This document shows positions 57,617 to 64,000 of a stretch of DNA of 64,000 nucleotides, one piece after another. The stretch lies in NCBI GenBank assembly GCA_032358255.1, contig JAULBX010003332.1, positions 62,001 to 126,000 of the forward strand, in the 5' to 3' direction. A program made the position numbers and the translations under genes. Source of the DNA: Heterotrichella gracilis (taxonomy: Eukaryota > Sar > Xanthophyceae > Tribonematales > Xanthonemataceae). Numbering within the stretch: the stretch's first letter is position 1; each line of letters starts with the position of its first letter. The notes under the pieces were generated by a model. That model had not been told where the DNA came from and ran no database searches. It saw nothing but the letters and a program-made list of their open reading frames with translations.

Positions 57617-60600
57617 TTACAGGGCCCCCTTGGCCTGCAGCTTTGCAGCCACGCGCTGGCCTAGGCCGGCGTCGGCCTGGCTCCAGTAGCCAATCCACAC
57701 ACGGCGGGTTTCCTGCAGATCAGCCAAGCCACGTCAGCACGCGTTGCCCACTGCCATAGGTCTACACGCATCTGATGCAGCATTGCCTGCCTCCTCGGCT
57801 TCCCTTTAACAGGCAAATCCACATCCCGCACCCGCAGAAGTGGAGGCTTGCATAATGGACCAGCAAGCTGTACAAGCGCTGTGTGAGGGCCAGCTGCAGT
57901 ACCCACCTGAGTGACGCGTGGGTGCGACAGCATGTCCGCAATGCGCCCAATGAACCTGTCCTGGCGAGCAGGGTCAAAGGAGCGGAAGCGCGCGCCAGGC
58001 TGCTGGAAGTTGTTCTCCTTCTCGATGATTGCCTTCTCGCGCTTGCCCGACAGGTGCGCGGTGCTGATGGGGGTGCGCTCAGAGTGGCGCACGGGGTCAA
58101 AGCGCGAGGGGAAGTAGTTCACCTATGGGAGGAGAGGTGCATGCAAGTGAGAGGTATGCAACAAGCACGCTATGCATGGTGCGCTGCGGCATCATTGTTC
58201 ACTTCAGAACACTGAAGATGTGAGACCCTGACACAAGCATTGAGTTCATGCCAAGGTATCAGGCACGGCAATATATAAGCCATGTGCTGTGCAACACGGG
58301 AGCTGCTCTTTTTTGCAAGTTTGCAAACATGTATATTCATTTTAAAGCTGCATTTGCTCTCCAGTGTGTGACCCACAAGTACTGATACAACATTGATGTG
58401 ACATCAGGCACCCAACAGCGCGCCACTGCCAAGTTTAATTGACACCCAGTGTGCAAGGATACTGGACCAATCGGCAGTACACTGACTGTACTATGGGTGT
58501 TTGCGATGCGATCTGCAGCCATCGTGCCCCTCACCTCCTCGTCGCGGTGCATGAAGTTCATGAACCCCTCGTGGTGGTTGTTGTGATAGGCACACTTTGG
58601 CGCATTGGCGGGCAGCATGAGGTAGTTGGGCCCCAGGCGGTGGCGCTGGGTGTCGCCATAGGAGAAGATGCGGGTCTGCAGCAGCTTGTCATCACTGTAG
58701 GTGATGCCTGCAGAAAAGGGAGTGCATTTCAGCAAATGTGGGCAGGGGAGCAGTGTGCGCCATACATGCGCTGCTTAGGAAACTGTGTAGCCTGTAAATT
58801 GCGGACTAACACTTTGCTCGATCATGCATGCAGTCATTATGCAAGCATGCATTGTGGACCGGCCTGACTGATGGGTACCAAAAGTTGCCACATGCGACAC
58901 ATTCACAGATGCAGCAAGACCCATCCCAATCAATCACAGCCGCAAACACTTGTAAACTTCATAGCTGCAGCCGCAAACACTTGTAAGAGTTCATACCTGG
59001 CACCACCAGCGAGGGGCAGAACGCCAGCTGCTCGTTCTCCGCAAAGAAGTTGTCTGGGTTCTTGTTGAGCACCATGCGCCCCACCGGCTGCAGTGGGAAC
59101 AGGTCCTCGGGCCACGTCTTGGTCACGTCCAGCGGGTCAAACTCAAACTTGTGCTCATCCACCACGTCCATCACCTGGATCATGAGGTGCCACTCGGGGT
59201 AGTTGCCGGCTGCGATGGAGTCGTACAGGTCCTGCACAGCGGAAAGGGGAGCGTTGAGCAAGATTGTGTGCTTGGCAAGATGCCTTTGGCATAGCAGCAG
59301 CAGCACAACACAGCCTCTTTCCTCACCAATTCCCGCTGTACCAACTACCGTACAGTCGTCTGTCACGTCGCGGGCCATCCATACATGAAACTATGCAGCT
59401 GCATCAGTCATCATGCAGCCGCTTGCACGCAGGTCGCTGGCGCCGTACCTGCGTGGCGTGGCTGTGGTTGGTGCCGCCCACGGTGACCGCCTCATCGTCC
59501 AGCAGGTTGCGCACCCCGCAGGTGGGCTTCCAGTGGAACTTGACAAAGTTCTCCTTGCCCTCGCGGTTGACCAGCTTGAAGGTGTGCACACCAAAGCCCT
59601 CCATGTGGCGGTAGTTGGCGGGGATGCCCAGGTCGTCGAACAGGAAGGTGAACTGTAGCGAGCAAGGGTGGTACAATTAGCAAACTAGGAGTTCTAACAA
59701 CATTGTGACATGTTCTTCTATCCATACCAATTCTTTGGATTGATTTAAACTGGGTTAACTGAACAGAGGGACAACCCGTGGCCGGACAAAGTTGCCTGGG
59801 CAAGTAAAAGAGGTAGCCGGGGTACAGCGGTTGGTGCTCACCATGTGCAGCGCCTCCGGCACGTGCGAGAAGAAGTCGATGATGCGCCAGTCCTCCTGGA
59901 TGTGGCTCTTGGGGTTGGGCTTGAGGGCATGCACCATGTCTGGGAACTTCATGCCATCGCGGATGAAGAACACCTGTGGCAGCATGAGTTAGAGCACGAT
60001 TACCGGTTTATTCAAGGATACAAGAGGGGCCAGTTGAAGAGTGCTACGATACTCTCCGGAACGCAGAGCAACTCGTATAGCCTCTGTCCCCATACAGCAT
60101 GCATACCCCAAAAAGGTCAAGGAGCATACATGCTCTTACCAGCCAACTGGGTACCAGTTACACGGTGCGCTTACCGGCATGTTGTTGCCAACCATGTCGA
60201 AATTGCCCTCCCTGGTGTAGAACTTGACAGCAAAACCACGTGGGTCACGCAGGGTCTCTGGACTCCCACGCTCATGAATCACTGTGGAGAAGCGCACAAT
60301 CACGGGGGTCTGAACGCCTGGTGCACGCAGGAAGTCTGCACAAGTCAGGTGCGAGACGTCGTGGGTGACCTGCAGAGGAGGCACCGTTGAGCCCATGAGG
60401 AGGGAGCAAGAAGGCACAGGCGAGGCGGTGGCAACGTGATGCCCACACAAAACTTCCGCAACCAAGAAAAACAAGCAAGCAAGCAACGAAATGAAACACA
60501 AGACAAAACGCGCTTTGCACGCTTACTGTAACGATAAATAAGCAGTCACCTCAAAGAAGCCCTTGGCGCTGGCTCCCCTTGCATGCACCACCCTCTCTGG

Positions 60601-61057
60601 AATTCGCTCTCTATCGAACTGCACGTTTGGGCAAATGGCAGCTCTTCAGAATCGTTGAAACAGCAGTACAAAGCAACAGGTTTGAACTGAGGTGAACTGG
60701 CCTGCTCACCTGTGCAAGTTTCTCGATGAGGTGAAAGTCCTCCAGTAGAATTGGCCCTGTAACGAAGTCGCCATCTCAGTTTTGCCATCGTTATGGAAGT
60801 TGACAGTTAACAAGTATATGCAGAGCAAACCAACCATACCTCGCCTTCCCACTGTCAGTGACTGGTTGTTGTTCCACACTGGAGCACCAGTGTTGGTGGT
60901 CCAGTGTGCGGAATCGTAGGCAGAGCTTGGGCGATACTGCACTTTCAGCCGATGAGCCAATGAGTCACACAGCGTTCCTACATCAATGCGAAACGATGCA
61001 CACCGCGATGTGTGCAAGTGAACCGAAAGGTCCAAACCCGTACCTTTTGTGGATCCA
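57617..61057 (-). CDS. CAT: Catalase (plant-type, small-subunit haem catalase)
   Basis: Breaks H2O2 into water and oxygen, normally in peroxisomes. Eleven exons in phase: 61043-61057, 60840-60936, 60710-60756, 60550-60618, 60175-60369, 59842-59973, 59449-59652, 58997-59231, 58535-58707, 57907-58122 and 57617-57712; 492 residues, the same length as typical land-plant catalases. The start [14 protein letters not shown] matches the plant N-terminus and includes a five-codon first exon. Active-site signature [14 protein letters not shown] (catalytic His), distal Asn in FDMVGNN, and proximal haem Tyr in [14 protein letters not shown]. The C-terminus is [17 protein letters not shown] then AKLQAKGAL: no terminal PTS1, but an internal AKL seven residues from the end, reminiscent of the internal QKL-type signal of plant catalases. 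It is head-to-head with the phosphoglycolate phosphatase gene. Confidence 0.95.
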
Positions 61058-61670
61058 TCGTAGCAGCTGTGGGCGGTAACACGACAACCAAGGCTGAACC
61101 GTGTTGCACAGTGTCGCAAAGCTGTCTCGAAGAGATGGCTGTGTTTCAGCTGTCGGCAGCCTTGCAGTCCACAGGATGCAACCTTGTTTCACCTCCGGTA
61201 TCCTTGGCGGCGTTTGAACAAAAGCGGAATGCGTCTCCGCGAGAAAGTTGGGTTTCGGAAGCGTTTCCTTCCTTTTGAGCTTGAGAAGGCTTCGGGCGAC
61301 TCGCTCCTGCCGGCTGGCTGACGTGGCACATATGCCCTTTCCCCCCGCTTCCCTGCCCGTATAATCCAATTCTGCTGGTGCCAGCAACAGGGTGCAGCAC
61401 AGGGTTTGAAACAATACACCCGCCTGCTGCACAGGGATCAGTCACACCTTGTTGAAACACAGCATAGAGTGGCGAGTGCAGAACTGGGCCTTATCATGCT
61501 GATTCCAACAGCTGAAACACAGACAAACCTGGTTGGAATGCATGCATGCATGCATGCATGCATGTGCAAACCTTGCAACCAGCCAGATATTCACAATTCT
61601 ACAGCCGGTTTTATCCATCGCAACTGGTCAAGTAACTTATAGTGGTTGGACGTGGCTTGAGGGCGTGTTG
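61058..61670. promoter_or_regulatory. Divergent promoter region, catalase and phosphoglycolate phosphatase
   Basis: 613 bp between the catalase ATG and the earliest likely phosphatase ATG (817 bp to the later one). It holds a GCATGCATGCATGCATGCAT run at 61541-61564. Shared control is inferred from position and from the linked roles of the two enzymes. Confidence 0.45.
61541..61564. repeat. GCAT/ATGC microsatellite
   Basis: Six perfect GCAT units, self-complementary, in the divergent promoter region. A B3-type RY-like motif (CATGCATG) is contained in it, but such motifs are common in this window. Confidence 0.9.
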
Positions 61671-63534
61671 ATGATACTGGACCAACCTTGCCCTTCCAAT
61701 TTTACGGCTGTCAAGCATGACCCCAACACGACCCGGTACTTTGAGGACGGGGGCTTTGTTGTTGCCAGCGTTACTAGCCGGTTAAACTGGATACAGCCTG
61801 CTTCTCAGCCGCAGCTATTGCCGAAGCAACGCAACCACCGACACACCAACGTGCAAGCGTCTTTGCAGCAAAGCATGGCAGTCTCTGTGCCAGTCTTGCA
61901 GCCTGAAGACGCTCAAGCGCTATTGAGCGGCATTGATACACTTATATTGGACTGTGATGGTGTGTTATGGACAGGCAACAGCCTGGTGCCTGGCACTGTT
62001 CCGGTGCGCATGCACAGTATATAAAATTGGCCTCGCATAAGGGAGCAACACCACTGTGCCCATATGCAATCTTACCTGTAGTGCGAAGTAGACACGTTGG
62101 AAGCATATACAAACATTCAACTATGACACCTTATAGCCCCAAATCTATGAGATGAGTGCTGCCTGCTAAAGGTTTGCTGATTGCCTTTTCAATCCCAAGC
62201 CTCCAGGCAACCCACACCCCAAACCACTTCAGCATCACCTCATTCCCACACCTACTGCAGGCACTCGAGCACTTTCGAGGTTTGGGAAAGCGCATGCTGT
62301 TTGTTACCAACAACGCCTCAAAATCTCGGGCGCAGTATGTGGCTCGATTTGCCGGGCTGGGCATACAAGCAGCCGCAGAGGAGATTGTATCAGCATCCTA
62401 CGTAGCTGCGGCATACCTGCATTCCATTGGTTTCAGCCGCAAGGCACTGCTGTTGGGTACGGCAGGCCTGGCCGACGAGATGCGCCTTGCAGGTGGGTCT
62501 GGCGTAGTCATCGTTGACACAAAGCCCACCGTAATGGTCATTTTCGTTTTTCAGAGTGGGGAAATTGATAAAGCCATAGTGCTGTTTGGTGCAGAAAACT
62601 TGACCTTCCCGTGTGCAACAGGTATTTCCTGCTGCACCATACCTGACGTGTCTCCCCTGTCCTCTTGGGACGTGGACGCATTCGCCACCATGGCCCTTGA
62701 TGAGGGTATTGGCGCGGTGGTGGTGGGCTTTGACGGCACCTTCTCTTACTGCCACCTGGCATATGCATCGGCCTGCTTGCGAGAGCTGCCAGGGTGTCTC
62801 TTTGTAGCCACAAACCCGGACACCGGCGACAACATAGGTACCAATGCCGCTGTTTGCTTGGGAGTTCTTCTTTGCTGTGGTGCAGTACAGCCATACCTCA
62901 TAGAGCTTGCCTGTCACATCGCATCTACACATGCACACTTATCTGCACTTGCTGTTCTCCTTACCAGGATCCGGTCGTATGATGCCTGGCACCGGATGCA
63001 TTGTAGCAGCGCTGGCAGCAGCATGTGGGCGGCAGCCCTTTGTGGTGGGCAAGGGGGGTGACTCATGGCTTCTGCCCTTCCTCATCAAGGAGTACCAATT
63101 AGATCCATCCAGGGTGAGACTTGTTGTCATTGCAACTAGTGGTTGCTGACAGTATGCTGCACTGGTACCCAACATGAAAGCCATGCTTGTACAGCGTGGT
63201 GTTTGTTCTCACAAGTTGCCCAGCCTGTCACATGGTGGACCCATTGCCGTGGGTTGCAACCTGCTAGCACATTCAGTGGGTGAGAGCATGACAAGCAGAC
63301 GTCCCTTGCGTGTCCCAATCGCAGGCTTGCATTGTTGGAGACCGGCTTGATACCGACATTGCGCTGGGAAAGGAGGGTGACCTGTGGACTTTGCTTCCGC
63401 TGACTGGGGTGACGACTATGGCTGATGTGGCTGCTGCAGAGCAACAGTACCTGCCTGACTATGTCATGCCCCGCCTGGGTACATTGGCTGGATTTGCGGA
63501 AACAGGCGGGGAAATGGGGTTGTATGCTGCTTAG
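61671..63534 (+). CDS. PGP: 2-phosphoglycolate phosphatase (HAD superfamily, photorespiration)
   Basis: Removes phosphate from 2-phosphoglycolate made by Rubisco oxygenation, in the chloroplast. Exons in phase: 61671-62003, 62261-62492, 62622-62837, 62968-63113 and 63325-63534. The HAD motifs are all visible: I LILDCDGVLW (nucleophile Asp and acid Asp), II RMLFVTNNASKS, III VVGKGG (Lys), IV ACIVGDRLDTDIALG; the cap block IGAVVVGFDGTFSY and CLFVATNPDTGDNIG are typical of the PGP/nitrophenylphosphatase group. From the ATG at 61875 the protein has 310 residues, the usual mature size; from 61671 it has 378, with a basic, Gln/Ser-rich part before MAVSVPV that could be a transit peptide. I prefer the longer form because the enzyme should be plastid-targeted, but the start is unsettled. 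The 129-base intron 62493-62621 has no stop and keeps the frame if retained. Confidence 0.88.
62493..62621 (+). other. Stop-free 129-base intron of the phosphatase gene
   Basis: GTGGGT donor, CAACAG acceptor, length a multiple of three, no in-frame stop. Removing it restores the normal spacing between the MRLAG block and the IGAVVVGFD block; keeping it would add 43 residues in the cap region. Confidence 0.65.
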
Positions 63535-64000
63535 CCACCCACGTTTGCTGTAGCAGGTAGCTTGGCAATGGGCGTGGTGCAACTGGTATTGAGGGTGAAT
63601 GCTCGTCAACTACAGTATAGTGCTATATGGTGTTGTGAATTTTTTGAATTATTTTGCATGATACAGTGTGCGGTTTTAGAAGGAGGCGGAGTGTATATAA
63701 GAATGTTAACATCCTTGTTGACGTTTGTAAGGCACAGTTCAACACCGTAATGATTCACAGGCACTTCTGGCCTAGCTGGCCCAGGTGGCGACAACGTGTG
63801 CTCTTTGCCGTTTCAGCTGGCAGTATTCTCTCACAATCTAGGTTGACAAAGAACTTTTACCTTTCCTCATTAGCTTTCTGCAGCCATTAAATATGGGCAG
63901 GTATGGTAGGTCTAGTTGGGTGTAGCTTGTTCCCTTCTTTTACTTTTACAGCACGATTGCAGTGTATTTATTCATCATGGGGCATTGTCTCACAGATAAG
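63535..64000. other. 3' flank of the phosphatase gene
   Basis: 466 bases to the window edge, AT-richer, with no coding motif on either strand. Confidence 0.6.

Noticed and set aside
61541-61564. GCATGCAT run as a B3-factor RY promoter element
   Set aside because: It is a simple microsatellite, and similar ATGCATGC runs occur throughout the window outside promoters.
62493-62554. A 62-base intron ending at TTTTTCAG in the phosphatase gene
   Set aside because: It would shift the frame; the 129-base intron ending at 62621 keeps phase and gives the family's usual spacing.

Overview
The window is nuclear DNA of a green alga, most likely a trebouxiophyte-like chlorophyte; this is inferred from gene content and I cannot name the genus. 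Supporting signs are short GC-rich exons, GT-AG introns with one probable GC-AG intron, a 492-residue plant-type catalase, a photorespiratory phosphoglycolate phosphatase, a MYND-finger family of the kind expanded in green algae, and plant-type TTTAGGG telomere-like repeats scattered through introns. For most genes I placed exon boundaries by hand; the reading phase closes across all junctions placed, which is the main support for the models.

Layout. 1-3437 (+): C-terminal part of exportin-1/CRM1, open at the left edge. 5224-13410 (-): a decayed tandem copy (copy B) of a large MYND-finger protein gene. 14739-23830 (-): the intact copy (copy A) with a C-terminal MYND finger, crossed by a 100-base assembly gap. 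24515-25025 (-): a doubtful membrane-type ORF. 25738-32657 (-): PEX6-like AAA+ ATPase in 13 exons, head-to-head with 33161-36459 (+), a fold-type-I aminotransferase. 37725-41064 (+): a SnRK2/SNF1-like Ser/Thr kinase with an unrecognised N-terminal extension. 42713-52487 (-): a 1726-residue protein with several LOTUS/OST-HTH-like domains and a long Gln/Gly/Met-rich tail, in 15 exons. 53524-56154 (+): a DEDDy 3'-5' exonuclease with a C-terminal zinc finger. 57617-61057 (-): catalase, head-to-head with 61671-63534 (+), phosphoglycolate phosphatase.

How the genes relate. PEX6 (recycling of the peroxisomal import receptor), catalase (peroxisomal H2O2 removal) and phosphoglycolate phosphatase (first step of photorespiration, whose glycolate can yield H2O2) form a loose photorespiration/peroxisome theme, and catalase and the phosphatase share a 613-bp divergent promoter region. 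Exportin, the LOTUS protein and the exonuclease concern RNA or nucleic-acid handling.

The most unusual signal is structural. At three separate exons the last tens of coding bases plus the 5' splice site are tandemly repeated (units of 99, 71 and 70/72 bp), and in every case the spacer in the unit is telomere-like TTTAGGG/CCCTAAA sequence. Similar telomeric blocks lie in most other introns, and at two acceptors they occupy the branch-point/polypyrimidine position.
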